A stretch of DNA of 64,000 nt from the NCBI GenBank assembly GCA_947561585.1, contig CANNZV010000839.1:434001-498000 (forward strand), written 5' to 3'. This DNA is from Caprella mutica. Lineage: Eukaryota > Arthropoda > Malacostraca > Amphipoda > Caprellidae. The notes beneath the pieces are model-generated. The model was not told the origin of the DNA. It saw nothing but the letters and a program-made list of their open reading frames with translations, and did no database searches. The translations under genes and the position numbers were made by a program. The first letter of the stretch is position 1. Every line of letters begins with the position of its first letter. Positions 1 to 12,645 of the stretch are shown piece after piece.

Positions 1-3000
1 GTGATAATAACGAACAGTCAATAATTAAATTCATTCTCATCTTTACACATTATATCATATAACTTATTACATAAAACTCGTTCCAAATTCATTATCCTAT
101 TATCAAACAATTCACGTCTGTAGATTTGCTAATGCATTATAGACTCTGGAGACGCTCCACTGACTCAATTTAATTAATAAAATATTAATACGATCAACTT
201 GGATATTTATATTGTAAAATATTCGCTATATCACCAAGAGGTTTTGTTTACATTTCGTCTGATTAAATTTCTTCGATGGAAATTAATATGAACGGTGCAG
301 AAAAGGGAGACTAGCTATTGATCGAGTAATGCTCAAGGAGTCAAATTACAGCTAAATTCTAGATTAGGAATTAGTTATACAGGTAATATATAATGTATTG
401 ACTGGTATATTCTTATGGTTGTCTATAGTGTTGAACAGATTTTATGGAATGTAGTAATGTAGTAATGACTAGTCTAACATATACTGTTGACAAAGATATT
501 TATTAATTACTTAATAAAAGATTGAGAACATACCATGTACAGAGAGTGTCTGCAAAAAAAAATAGCCGATTCAAAAGAGTTGTAATTTGTACACTATTAT
601 TGCTAGGAAATTAAAATAGGTTTTATTTTGAAGATAAGAATTCCAAGTTTCATTTAATATTAAATTTAGCATTACATGACCACGACCAGACGCAATAAAC
701 TTATCAAGACGAATAACGTATATATCACATTATGTATAGAGTATTAGCATGAGTTCTTGATGGAATTACGATGTCAAATGTTAAGATTAAATAAAGAGTA
801 GTTTTTTTATTTATATCTCAGCAAATAAATTCCTCACTGATTTCGTTTAATCATCGATGATTAAATTTGTATAACCATGTTAATGATGTTTCTGTCCTTG
901 CTGTTTTTCCATAGACTGAATTTCTTTTATTTAAATTATGCACTGTACTGTGGATATATCAAGTAACGTAATGTCATTAAACTGTTATTTTACATATTTT
1001 TTTATTTTACATATTTTTAGTGGTTCATATCTTGCCTAAAATCGGTAAGTTTTAGTCATCACGGATCCATTTCTAAACATCTCCACCAGGATAAGTGTTC
1101 TCTATTCCACTGTAAATTGTGCCTTTCTTGGGATAATAAACCACTAAAGAAACTGAAGCTCTATAGATGTGTCTGTATATCCTCTTTACGTATGAATGAT
1201 ATCAAAATTAATTTATGATTCTCTTTTTCAAATGAAATCTATTTCAGTCTTTTAGCCATAATAGTTTACAAATGATAGCCCTTATTTTACGGCTACCAAA
1301 GCAAATACACCATTCAATACTCTCTCTGATAAAAAAACATTTTTAGTCTTGATAAGGTTATCGATTCTGGGGATGGTTATGTAATGCTAAATTGAATACG
1401 AGATGAACCTTTGAATTCTTATCCTTAAATGAAACCTATTTTAATTTTCTATCAATGATAGTTTACAAATTACATCTCTTTTAATAAATCTGCTACTTTC
1501 ATAGCGGATACCCTGTAGTTGTGTTCACATAATTGTAGTCATGAATCATCACAACAGGACTTTAGATTTTAAAATACGTTGATTTCAATTTTAATAACCG
1601 TGATTATCACTCGTGATTCCGGAATCACGTTCGTAATCACTTTAGTCTTATAAATTGTAAATAATAATTTGAAGTGGTTTCAAATTACGAATTTTTCTTT
1701 AAATTTTGAATTAGATATGTAATCGTCAATCGACAATTTCGACAATTATTCATGCAGTATTCGCTTACTGACACCATATCGTGCTGTCTTTCTTATTATA
1801 TACTTAATTTATTCTATAATATTCAATTATTAAAGGCCGTATATACATATATATTATATAGGGCAATCTCTTTAAAATGATAGAGTCACCCAAAACAGTG
1901 TGAAACTATTGAAGTACCTATACATTTTATAGCATGGGACATATTATAGTCTTATGTCACACTATATTATTTTGACAGCGTTGTGTCAATGGTTTTTGTA
2001 TAGTGTTACTTATTCGCAACATTTTTTGTAAAATTAGTGATCTATACTAATTGTGCCCCATATAAAAGAAATTTTAATTCCAAATTTAATAAACAGTTAA
2101 GTACTACAACATTATTTTGCCTCTGAGTGGTGGTCAATATATTGTGTCTGAACAATCTGGTCAAGCATATAGCTTCTAATTTATTATAATAATGAATATT
2201 ATGACAATATTTAAACAAAAAAATGACATAGTATATGCGTTTACTACGGAAACAGTCCACACTTATAGTTATAGTAACTAGATGTTTTGTCAAACAAATA
2301 GCTATAGTGGTTAGGACATATTCAATAGAATAGAAATATAGAAACACTTCCTGGCTAACAGAAATCTCATTTGATGATATTTTCTGGAAGTTTTGTACGG
2401 TGCGCGCGAGTTTTTCAATCTTTGTAGAAGTTGGCTGAAGCCTTTCTAAACTTATCACCAATTAAACGGTCGTTTCATATGGTTATATCCGCAGTTTATA
2501 AGAAACCGTTACTTTTATTGACATTCATCGATATTAATTGTGGACATTATTCTTGGTCTGCCACTTGAAAATTGTTTTATTTTTTGAAGAAACATATAAT
2601 AAATCTAATAAATAACAGCTGGTGCCTATTTTTATCAAGAACAAGCATAATATAATTATTGCATATTATTAATTTATTGAGCCATTACTGTTCTGAAAAA
2701 CCGGATTTCATCTACGCAGTTTAAGAAAACTGAATTTCTTTAGAGGAAATAATGTATAATCGGAGAAATATATAGAACTATATTTCCAATTTCAATTGAA
2801 AAGCTGTTATGATAGAAGGGACTCTCGAGAGATTACTTAATGTTCTATTTAATTTGATACTCGAGTTCTTCTGATCTTGGCAGCCATGACAACTGCGTGA
2901 TGTGTCTGTCCCACAAAAAATATCATAGAATAATAATTATAATATTAAACCGAGGTAACGATCATTGCATAATAGTTCCTTCCCAAGCTTATAGGAGGAT

Positions 3001-4257
3001 TGAGAAGGAGTTTAATTTATATGTACTTCAAAGATCAGACATAATTATACATGGAGTTTTAATTTCACTCCCAATAAAGGGGAATGGTAGGTGAAATTTA
3101 GAAACAAATTGGATTAAAATTAAAGTTAGCACACTTCCTCACAATATCCAATACCTAGTAATAAAAAATTCATCTAATGTTTGGTCAGTCGCTTATCGTT
3201 TATATTTCGCTTGGCATGATTGTTTTACTGATGTGATCATTTTGAAGTCTCCTATTTGAACTGTGCGTTCAAATTGAAAATTGTTATTAAAAATTTCAAG
3301 AGCAATCGATTTCTTCAGTAGTTACGATTGCTTTAGAGTACTTCAGAGGAGTGGAACTCAAAATCTTGAACCTTGACAGACCCAAACCACTAAATTATTC
3401 TATGACTAATTAATAACGAACAGTATCTCACACTAAAAGCATTCTCTATTTTCTTACTGCTTCAACTTCAGTTCAAACAACTGCAACTCCTACTGCAGTA
3501 TTTGGTATCATGTCTTTTCTTAATGAATTCTCATTGCACCGAAGTATTCTTAGTGAGCAAAAGCATCATAGAGTATAGCAGCTATAGCTCTGATTCTATG
3601 GGCTCATTCCAATAGCTCTATGTGATGGATTGAAGAAAAGGGAGTGGAGCTCCAACATTAAGATGTTTTAATTTGGAATAGAGTGTCTATATTAATTAAC
3701 ACCATATTATAGTAATAGGATAATTCTCTTCGATTAAAAGGTCTTGATATTTCTTGTTAAGTAGACTTGTTATCCATATTAGCCATCGTAAATATGAGTC
3801 TCATTTCGAGATTCCTCAGCAAGTGACAACCTATATTAAAAACAAAATTGAAAAATCTTTAGTATTTTGTTCTAGTCAAATCATCAGATTGAAATAGATT
3901 TATTTTATTTGCAATAACAAAATGCAATAATATATTACGTTATATTCAAGGCTTCAAACTCTAATTCAGAGTAAACAATATCTGCTATTATTAGTGTGTA
4001 GTAATCGAAGTGTTTCGTGTAAGTGGCACGTACTGTGACATGACTGACAGCAAAACTACACTTCCAAATCAGATTTAATAATTAAAGTAATTAAAGCACG
4101 TAAAGCTATTGAAACAGATATTCATTTTTATTTTATGAAATAGGTAATAGACTCGTACAATTTTTGAAACAAGTGAGCCCTTTTTATTTTAGTGTGCTAA
4201 AATTTTTATTTTAGTGTGCTCTAGTGAATATCCCATCCTGTCACTGTGCAGTCTGTA
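1..4257. other. AT-rich DNA without recognisable gene
   Basis: No reading frame here has a recognisable domain or the composition of coding DNA. The longest open stretch (2042-2461, minus strand) is low-complexity and resembles nothing I know. The only structured item I noted is the palindrome at 1612-1629. The stretch ends at the target duplication of the first foldback-like element. Confidence 0.6.
1612..1629. repeat. 18-bp perfect palindrome
   Basis: CGTGATTCC is followed at once by its exact reverse complement GGAATCACG. A weaker outer pair, GTGATTA on the left and TAATCAC on the right, extends the symmetry to about 40 bp. It could be a dimeric protein-binding site or the relic of a small inverted-repeat element. 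No function is shown. Confidence 0.6.
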
Positions 4258-4266
4258 GTCAGAATC

Positions 4267-5415
4267 GGTGTCCGGAAAACTGCCAGGCGGAAAACAGCCT
4301 GGCGGAAAACTGCCGAAGCGGAAAACTGCCAGGCGGAAAACTGCCAGGCGGAAAACTGCCAGGCGGAAAACTGACAGTCACTTACTGAATTTAATGACTT
4401 TAGTCAGTAATATAATTTTGATTTAGAAAAAAACGACGTTCGCTCTTAGTTAAAAGGAATTATTGGAACATTCTTTCTTACTTAGTACACAAAACAAAAA
4501 CATAGTTTTTCTTCATTAGAAAAATGCATAAAACATATTATTATATAAATATTACAGTAAAAATCAAATACATGATATAAATTAAAAAATAAAACCTTTC
4601 ATAGAAAATACTAAAAGGAGGAGAAACAAAGAAATGATTATACATATTAGGGACAGAGTACAATTTCTTTGTTTACAAAACTCATCTCTAAAATATCAAT
4701 TCATAACGGGTTTAGTGTCCAATTATTTCATTTTTGTTTATAATTTGATAATTTAGAATTTGCAACACAACATCTATGTCTATGATTATTAATCTGATAC
4801 TAACAACGTAATTCTCTGACAATTTTACCCGCTCGAATTGTATTGAGGATAAATTAATAATTCTTTTTACATATAAATGAAAATTTTAAAAATAAAGGTG
4901 CTATGGAGAATAAAATTATAAATGTAATAAATATTAATCATACATATAAGTGATTTAACATTCACTTAATTTATAATATACAAGTTATAAATTATAAATC
5001 TAATAAACATATAAAATCCTATATAGATATATAAATATATACATGTTTTTAAAATGTACGTGATTTAACAAATAAGTTAAAAATGGAAATTATAATTTCT
5101 TTGTGTGTACTTAATTTGGTTTAATAAAGTAGCTTTGTTGAAATACTATTTTCCATTGAATATTATGTAATCCAATAATCTATATACTTTAGTTATAACT
5201 GTAAAAAATGAATATCTCCTTAATCACTTGACCAATGGCTAACGCTGTTTTTTTATGAATTAAAATGTTCTTAGAATGTGTTTATCAAAAGTAAAAATAA
5301 ATAAATTGTCAATAAGTGACTGGCAGTTTTCCGTTTGGCAGTTTTTCGCCTGGCAGTTTTCCGTTTCGGCAGTTTTCCGCCTGGCAGTTTTCCGCATGGC
5401 AGTTTTTCGTGTACC
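4267..5415 (+). mobile_element. Foldback-like element, family A copy 1
   Basis: This is a 1149-bp non-autonomous element. Both ends are inverted tandem arrays of a 15-bp unit, GGCGGAAAACTGCCA (about 4267-4373 on the left, about 5315-5415 on the right in reverse complement). The left end starts with the cap GGTGTCCGG and the right end, read inward, with GGTACACGA. The 9-bp sequence GTCAGAATC is directly repeated at 4258-4266 and 5416-5424, a perfect target-site duplication. The interior is AT-rich with no transposase. Tandem-repeat inverted termini with 8-9 bp duplications are known for Foldback elements and fit Mutator-like or Merlin-like transposases; the superfamily is inference. The second copy at 7719-8821 shares ends and interior. 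Confidence 0.9.
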
Positions 5416-5424
5416 GTCAGAATC

Positions 5425-7710
5425 ATATGCTATGAACGATTCGAATAATTACAGGTTTTTTATCCTGATGATTATGCATGTTTCACTCGAATAAAGCAAT
5501 CTAGGAGCCATTCTGGCAGTTCTGAACTTTTATATATTTAAGAACTGGCACGTGCGAACCTGTGCGAACGCCTAGTGAATCGCACCACTGCCCTGCCTTC
5601 TTGATGGTGTTTGGAGCAGTTGCTAGAGATGGCAAAATAATACCTTGCACATTTCATTGAAACAGGTCTCAAGATAATAACTAAAGACTTTGTAAATTTT
5701 CTCATACCTTGGAGAAAGAAGAACTATGATCCCAAGAAGAGGATGTTCATATAGAACTCTGCATCTGCCCATGGTTCAAAAGCAGTGCAGACAGAGTAGC
5801 CACTTTGTATATTCTCTAACACTTAGCCCGCTAGCTTAGCAGTTATAAACTCTTATGATTACTGTATAAGAGGAGAGGTTAAGAAAGTAGAAAGTATCCA
5901 TTACGCACCATCACAATAATTTACATCGCGTATGGTCTTAATGAAGAGAGTAGCCAGCTCTATCAAACTAGACTATGCTGTGATGGCTATTTCTTATTTC
6001 TGAACTCTCAAACAACAAGTAATAAATGCATAAAATTGACGCATTTACCTAAATTTATGTATTTTCATGTATTAACAAACCTAATCAAATGCTTCATTTT
6101 TCTAAAGTTTGAGAAGATTAAAATTTTAAATAGTTTAATTGAATTAGTATTTTCTTATGGAAAACCTTTTCAAGCTTATCAGGATAAATAAAAATATATA
6201 ATAACACGTACATGGAAAATAAATTATTGCATGACTGCATGAAGTATAGAATATGAAAAATTGAAAGTATCTAAATTTAACCTAGTACAATGTAATTTAA
6301 AAAAATAACATACAAAAAAATAATATAATTAACATTTATCAGCTAATGAAAAATGTCGTGTTTTTAAACAAATAAAAAAAATGACATTGAAAGCTCAAGC
6401 AATAATTCCAGAAATGTAGTGTGATATTGATCTTCAAATTTGAATAGTTTTCTTGTACCTAATGCTTGAATTCTTGTGCTCTTTTCCTTGTTTCAATTAT
6501 TCTTGATTAAGAGAAGGATCGAAATAACATCTGGTGTGTCGTTTGCCCTGAAGTAGTCAAGAACAGTGGATGCTACAGAATAAAAATAATTACCGGAGGT
6601 ACTTTAGTGAGGACACCAAGGGAATTCAAAACAGGTTTCCGAGAAAAGTCACAGTGACATTTTTCAGTGGACACTACAGCTATTAGAGCTATAAAGAACC
6701 GTGGAGGCTCCGGTGGCCATGTCTCTGTTCATTAAATTGTCCTGTATTAGATAAAGAAATCAGACTCAAAGAGAGTTATATTGTGTATTATTTTACAGTG
6801 AAAATACCCTAACTATTGTCTCGATGAATTAATTATGAGTGACTATTACTAGACAATTCACTGAAATACTGTAACATAATATCACTAACTTTAAACAATA
6901 ATTTTAAAAGAGTGTCAATGACTATATATTTCATTTAATTTGTTTTACGATAAAAAGTAAAGGACAATAAATATTACGCTAACAATATTGAAATAGATGA
7001 TGAAGTCAATCTTTGTAGTTCAAAAAGATTGTTTTTAATCTCTGAAATTCAGGAGCTAATTTTCAACATAATAATGATGTCAGTCGACAAAAGTCAAATC
7101 AGCAATCAAATTCTCTTTACAATCTCAGGGAGATACTAATTAGTATAAAGTATTTTATTTGTAAAGAATGATACTTGGCAGAAGATGAGCAGACAGTCAA
7201 CAAACAAGAATTTTAATTACTAGTATATATTTTACGGTTTATATGTATGTAATTAGAACACAATAATTTTAACTAATCACTTAAGCAGTCAGTGTATCTA
7301 TAGTTGTGATCCTTTGGTAAGATCCAACTGTAAGATGAATTGGTTTTCTCCAATTCGTGTGGATACACAACACTAACAACTCTACGTATCAGCTTAAATG
7401 TTAACACTTAACATCAATTTATTATCAAATATAATTGTTAAACGCAAGGGTTCGTTCTCAAATAAAAGGAACTATTTTTCTAATTCATTCCTAAAACCTG
7501 TGGATTATTGTAGAAGAGTGAAGTAAAAATAATGTACTTAGAAGATTAAAGATCCTGTCCTGAGATTGAAATGAATTACACTTCCACTGCCATACTCTCT
7601 AAAAGAGAAAATGACAATCTTTGGAATCGGTTCTTTTGCATGGAAGTGGTGGGGGTAGGAGAGACCACGTGTACTGTACGGCAAATCGACAAATATTTAT
7701 TAAATACACG
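5425..7710. other. AT-rich DNA, no gene seen
   Basis: No recognisable coding region. About 5540-5900 is somewhat richer in G and C than its surroundings, but all frames are broken and I recognise no protein similarity. The rest is ordinary AT-rich sequence. Confidence 0.5.
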
Positions 7711-7718
7711 AATTTATT

Positions 7719-8821
7719 GGTACACGGAAAACTGGCAGGCGGAAAACTGCCAGTCACTTATTGGCAATTTAATGACTTTAGTCACTAAAAAAGTTTTAAT
7801 TTATAAAATAAATGGCCTTCGCCCTTTGGTAAGGAGTTAAGGCATTTCATTTTTAGCTAGTATACAAAACAAAAATAATAGTTAAATGTAGACAAAATTA
7901 CTTGAGAACTATGTGCAATACATTATTATATAAATATTACAGAAATAAATAGAATACAATGTAGAACTTAAGAACTGACACCTTTTTTTAGAAGATACTA
8001 AGAGAAGAAACAGAATTGATTGTATGGGACAGTGTAATCTTTCTCTGTTTACACAACGTATCTTTACATTAACAGTTCATAACGACTTTAGTGTCTAATT
8101 ATTTTTTTTGTGTTAATAATTTGAAAATTGAACAAGTCTTCAAGCTTAATATTCGCTTGTACTCATTATAAATTAACTTCGATCGATGTTTGCGAAATAT
8201 CTAGAATTTGCAACCCAAAATCTATGATTATTAAACTGGTATTACATACAATTCTCTGACAATTTCAATCGATCGAATTGGATTGAATATCAATCAAATA
8301 TGCAATGGAAATTGTAAAAATGATGGCTTTAATGACATAGAGAATAAAAATGTTGAATATTGAACATGCGTATAAGTTTATTTAACATTCACTTGATTTA
8401 TAATATATAACTAATATAAGATATATATTATAAATCATATAAATTTATAAGATCCTGTGTAGATATCTATATACGTAACTTAACTTTTTTTGAAAATGTA
8501 CGTTTCTACATCAAATGTACGTTTTTACATTATAATTTCTTTGTCAGTACTGAAATTTGGTTTACAGTGTGTTTAATAAAGTACAGTGAGTTTGATATAG
8601 TTATTGCTGTGAAAATGAATGTCCCTTTAACGAAAAGCTAACGCATTTTTTTTATAAATTTAAATGTTCTTAGAATGTGTTTACAACTAAATAATAATTC
8701 AGAAAAGACAAAAAATACATAAATGACCCCCAGTAAGTGACTGGCAATTTTCCGCCTTGCAGTTTTCCGCCTGGCAGTTTTCCGCTTCGGTAGTTTTCCG
8801 CCTGGCAGTTTTCCGGACACC
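7719..8821 (+). mobile_element. Foldback-like element, family A copy 2
   Basis: This is the 1103-bp second copy of family A. The left end starts with GGTACACGG and has only about two 15-bp units. The right end, read inward, starts with GGTGTCCGG and has about five. The 8-bp AATTTATT flanks it directly (7711-7718 and 8822-8829). The interior matches copy 1 in the same orientation: both have TTTAATGACTTTAGTCA just inside the left array and ATGTTCTTAGAATGTGTTTA near the right end. No transposase is encoded. The two cap variants sit on opposite ends compared with copy 1 although the interiors are co-oriented. Confidence 0.9.
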
Positions 8822-8829
8822 AATTTATT

Positions 8830-9531
8830 ATGTCTTAACTTTAATATGTAAGTACATAGCCACCTACAAATTGATGATGTATGTTTCATGATGCAATTTC
8901 TGGTTCAGAAAATTTGTTATGAAAGTTTTCTCTTGTTACATCTAAAGGGAATTTCACATTTGAAACAAACATTTTATGATCAAAATCTTTCTATCACGGT
9001 ATCCGGTAAAATGCATTAAACAATTGCTCGATATAAAATTGTTCGAAAACAATTGCTCAAAAAGCAACATGTTTTTCAAGCAATTGTTTTCGATCAATTT
9101 ACCTTACCTTCTATCACAGATGTCGAAATTTGCGATTCCTAATCTGTAACATGACTGTACACTGTACAGGTGATGCCAATGAGTTTGGCAAAAACTTATC
9201 TTTCCATTAAACAGCTGAATTTCCAAATGAAATTTTATGAAACTAATTTAAATGTACCTAATTTTCAAGTACTATATAATGCAAATTATCAGAAAAAGTT
9301 AACAAAAATTACAGAAAGTTAAAAAGATAATAATATGTGGTGAAATCGATTATTTTCTCAATAGCTGTAATCAAATTTTTGACATCTAAAAGGTAATGAC
9401 GGCAACAAAACTGAGATATTAGATAATATAAAAGTAAATAGCATTACTATTTCGAAAAAAATTCTAATCTAATCCATTTTGTAGTTTTCAACAGATTTTA
9501 TTCAATAGGTACTACTCAGAAGGTTCCAATA
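8830..9531. other. AT-rich DNA with one inverted repeat
   Basis: No gene is recognisable between the family A element and the Tc1-like pseudogene. The only clear structure is the hairpin-forming sequence at 9044-9092. Confidence 0.5.
9044..9092. repeat. Imperfect hairpin, about 20-bp arms
   Basis: The left arm CGAAAACAATTGCTCAAAAA pairs with TTTTTCAAGCAATTGTTTTCG across a short loop, with one or two mismatches. A partial third copy of the arm (CAATTGCTCGA) lies just upstream near 9021. This may be a relic of a short inverted-repeat element. Confidence 0.55.
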
Positions 9532-10553
9532 ATGGAGATTTCCAAAGAAGAGAAAAACATCATTATTGTATTGCACCAAAGTGGTCTATCAGCGAAGGAA
9601 ATTGTTGTTTCATCGACCTTGTGACATTGTCCTTATGTCATCGCAAACTGTGCACAGACTGATAAAACAGTTGAAGGAGCCAACTCAGCCCCGGCGAATT
9701 CAGCTCCTGGCTGGGATAACCTCTGGGGATCGACTCTATATTGGACACTGGCGCGCCTTCTTAGCAGAAAAGGACAGCCACCAGCTCAGAGCTTGTACAA
9801 AAGGAACAGGTAGATGGAGTTAATTGCTCTGTTTGACCAGTTCGACGTCGTCTTTTCGATGAAGGACAGGTATCAAGAAGGGCATCGAAGAAACCTATTT
9901 TAACATCGAAGAACATTAGGGATCGCATCGGTTTTTTCAGGAAACAGCAGGCCTGAACAGCTGAGTAATGGTCCAAAGTCATTTTTTCAATGAACATCCG
10001 TTTTCTGTTTTCGGTACAAGAGGGAAGAGTCTCGTTTGACGACGAACAGGCGAAAAATTTGACATGGATTGTGTCGTTCCTACGGTGAAGCATCCTGTCA
10101 CTCTTCATATCTGAGGTTGCTTTCCAGTGTAAGGAACTGGTACATTGAGAATTTTCTCAAAATACACCGCAATGAATTCGAATTGGTGATTTAAAATCCT
10201 TACTGATCATATTCTCACAACAATCGCCGATCAGTTTCCTGATAAACAAGTTCATTGTCAACACGATTTCACAACCTGCCACACATCAAGAGTTGTCAAG
10301 AAGTCTTCGAAGGCAAAGAAGTAGAAATTTATGGTCAAAGGCAGGGAACTCAACTGAACCGAATCCAGTTGAAAATTTGTTGTCGAGTGTCAAAAACCGA
10401 GAAAATAATATGAAATCCATCAATTTCGGACAACTTTGTGTGCTGATTGACTAATAGTTGAAGTTAATTGACCAGAATATCACAGAATCTTTGCTTCGCA
10501 CCATGCCAAAGCACAACAAAGTAGTATTGAAGAAGCGTGGGCAACACTGTTAA
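9532..10553 (+). pseudogene. Degenerate Tc1-like DDE transposase
   Basis: This is a broken transposase gene of Tc1/mariner type, an enzyme that cuts and joins the inverted ends of its own element. The ATG at 9532 opens MEISKEEKNIII, then LHQSGLSAKEI, like the first helix-turn-helix of Tc1 transposases. SSQTVHRLIKQ follows after a frame change. Near 10259-10303 the reading QHDFTTCHTSRVVKK matches the block around the second catalytic Asp. Near 10357-10395 NPVENLL matches the block with the catalytic Glu. The Asp codon (10265) and Glu codon (10371) are 106 bp apart, which fits DD34E after one indel. MPKHNKVVLKKRGQHC and a stop at 10551-10553 match the usual C-terminus. Multiple stops and frameshifts mean it cannot be active. 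I did not identify its terminal repeats. Confidence 0.8.
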
Positions 10554-10576
10554 TATTAGTCATCATACGTTTTGTG

Positions 10577-11484
10577 GGTGCTAAGAGAATTGGTCCACGA
10601 AAAATTCATCCATTTTCCTAAATTTGAAATAGAAAGAAAGACATTATTGAGTGTTAACAATATATGAAGAGATAATCGCAGTCGCATAAAATCTGGTTAG
10701 ATGAAAATAACTCATATTCAGCAGTTATAACTGTTGATGAAAAATTCATTCTATGTAGCTAATATATTATGTTATTTATAATTAAAAAGAAAAAAAACAT
10801 AGCTTAAACAAATATTTTGATTGAATAGTTGGAATTTTTCAGCAATGCTATACTATTTGTCAATTTTTTATTTTGTTTTATTCGGAGTGTATTGCAATAC
10901 TAGCTTTATATTTGTTCGTCAATATCTCGATATCTTGGCCATTTACGCTGTGTGACATCTCTCTTTGTTTGAATTCTTTTATTTTGGGTTAACTCTTCTA
11001 CCAAATATTAGGATGCTATTTCTTGAACCTTTCAAAATTCAACTGAATAATTTAACGGGTTTTCGTGTTGGTTTCGTCTTCACTGTTTTGTTCCAATGTA
11101 CGTAGCTTCAAAATAGTTAAAAAACTCAATTGGCATTATCGCATAAAATTTCATTAACGCCAACAACATCTTCATGAGTTAAGAACACTAAGGTACCAAA
11201 CATTTTATATTAAATTAAGTTCATAGAATTATTATATATGTACCTATCAATCTCAATGTTTTATTGAACAATCATGAATTGTGCAGTACAGTCAACTTTA
11301 TTATGGATACAACGAAGTACATTCACTATGTACTATCACCCACGTACAATAAACTACTCTATATCAAAGCATTTTGCTTCATTTATTTATTTTTTGCGTT
11401 TAATGGATGAATTTTCCGTGGACGAATTTTCCGTAGACGAATTTTCCGAGGACGAATTTTCGGTGGGCGAATTTTCCAGTCACG
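10577..11484 (+). mobile_element. Foldback-like element, family B copy 1
   Basis: This is a 908-bp non-autonomous element. The left end starts with GGTGCTAAG and has about one unit; the right end, read inward, starts with CGTGACTGG and has an array of the 15-bp unit GAATTTTCCGTGGAC (about 11408-11475). CGTTTTGTG is directly repeated at 10568-10576 and 11485-11493, a perfect 9-bp target duplication. The interior is AT-rich and is the reverse complement of the interior of the copy at 24499-25434. The small open frame over the right array exists only because 15 bp is five codons. It lies 23 bp after the stop of the Tc1-like pseudogene. Confidence 0.88.
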
Positions 11485-11493
11485 CGTTTTGTG

Positions 11494-11964
11494 CTAATAA
11501 CGATCGTTACTGAAAATTATTTTCTTGCATGTATTGTTATAATTTATCCTCAATTGTGATTTCTAATGTGACCAATCACAAACTACCAACAATTTGAAGC
11601 TAGATAACAAAAAAAAAATAGAAATATTCGGTTTTGCCAAACTCATTGACCACGCCTGTAGATAGAATATAGTGATCACTCTCAAAAAGAAGGTGAGACT
11701 AATTCGACAATGGCAATATTTCAACGGTTTGAAAAAAGTATTGGTTCAACCTAGCTGTTAATGCAAAGGAAGGCAGTCAACTGAACTTACTGACCAAAAT
11801 ATTGATCAGAAGCCCGAGGTAGAGGTTGAGAGACGTCAAAATTCATAGTATGTAATAATTTAAACTTTTGTGACTGCCACTGGAAGAACTCCTCTCGTAA
11901 TTGTGTCCTGATGGGGAATGAAAGGAATCGAAACTGCTACCGAGTTACATAGTACTCCATCATA
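11494..11964. other. AT-rich DNA, no gene seen
   Basis: Spacer between the family B and family C elements. No domain, RNA gene or repeat is recognisable. Confidence 0.5.
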
Positions 11965-12645
11965 CGTGACCGGTAATAATTTGATCCCCGGTAATTTGAC
12001 CCCCGGTTATTTGATCCCTGGAAATTTACAAGGTTAATTTGATCTGTGGTATTTTGATTCCCGGGAGATTTGGCCTCCTTCTAATTTGATCACTGGTAAA
12101 TTGACTCTCGGTGAGTTGACTCCCGGTAAATAGACCCCCAGTAGTTTGACCCCCGGTAGTTTGACCCCCGGTAGTTTGATTCCCGTTATTTAATTATTGG
12201 ACATTATTTATTTCTTTGGGGTATATTATGTTTAATTAATTAAATACTTAGTTAATTATTCTGTCAATATTATGTAACTATATGCTACAAGCTATAATTA
12301 TATTCACCTGAATGCTTAATAATTGTATAATTTCCATCCTTTATTATGGTCTGAACACGACTTCTACAACTTTTATTTCACACCTCCAATAAGTTACAGA
12401 TTCCTCTACGTTTTTTTTTTTTAGACAAAGTTTATTTCATCCACTAGTTTATCTCCTTCACGAATACTCTTTATAACATTCCAGACTAATAAATTTATCC
12501 TATTATATATATATACATAATAATTAATTATTCAATTATTTAAACAAAATATAAATACAAGAAGTAAATAACGTCTAAGAATTAAATAAAGGGGATCAAA
12601 TTACAGGGGGTCCACTTACTGGGGATCAAATTACTGGGGATCAAC
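11965..12645. mobile_element. Foldback-like element, family C
   Basis: The left end carries the cap CGTGACCGG, then about fourteen degenerate copies of the 15-bp unit CCCGGTAATTTGACC up to about 12190. The right end (about 12590-12645) has three or four reverse-complement units such as GGGGATCAAATTACT. Inside the arrays the arms continue as imperfect inverted repeats: TTATTTAATTATTGGAC on the left pairs with a divergent partner on the right just before 12590. No transposase is present. I found no clear target duplication, and the right cap is missing or too diverged, so the right border is approximate. Confidence 0.75.
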
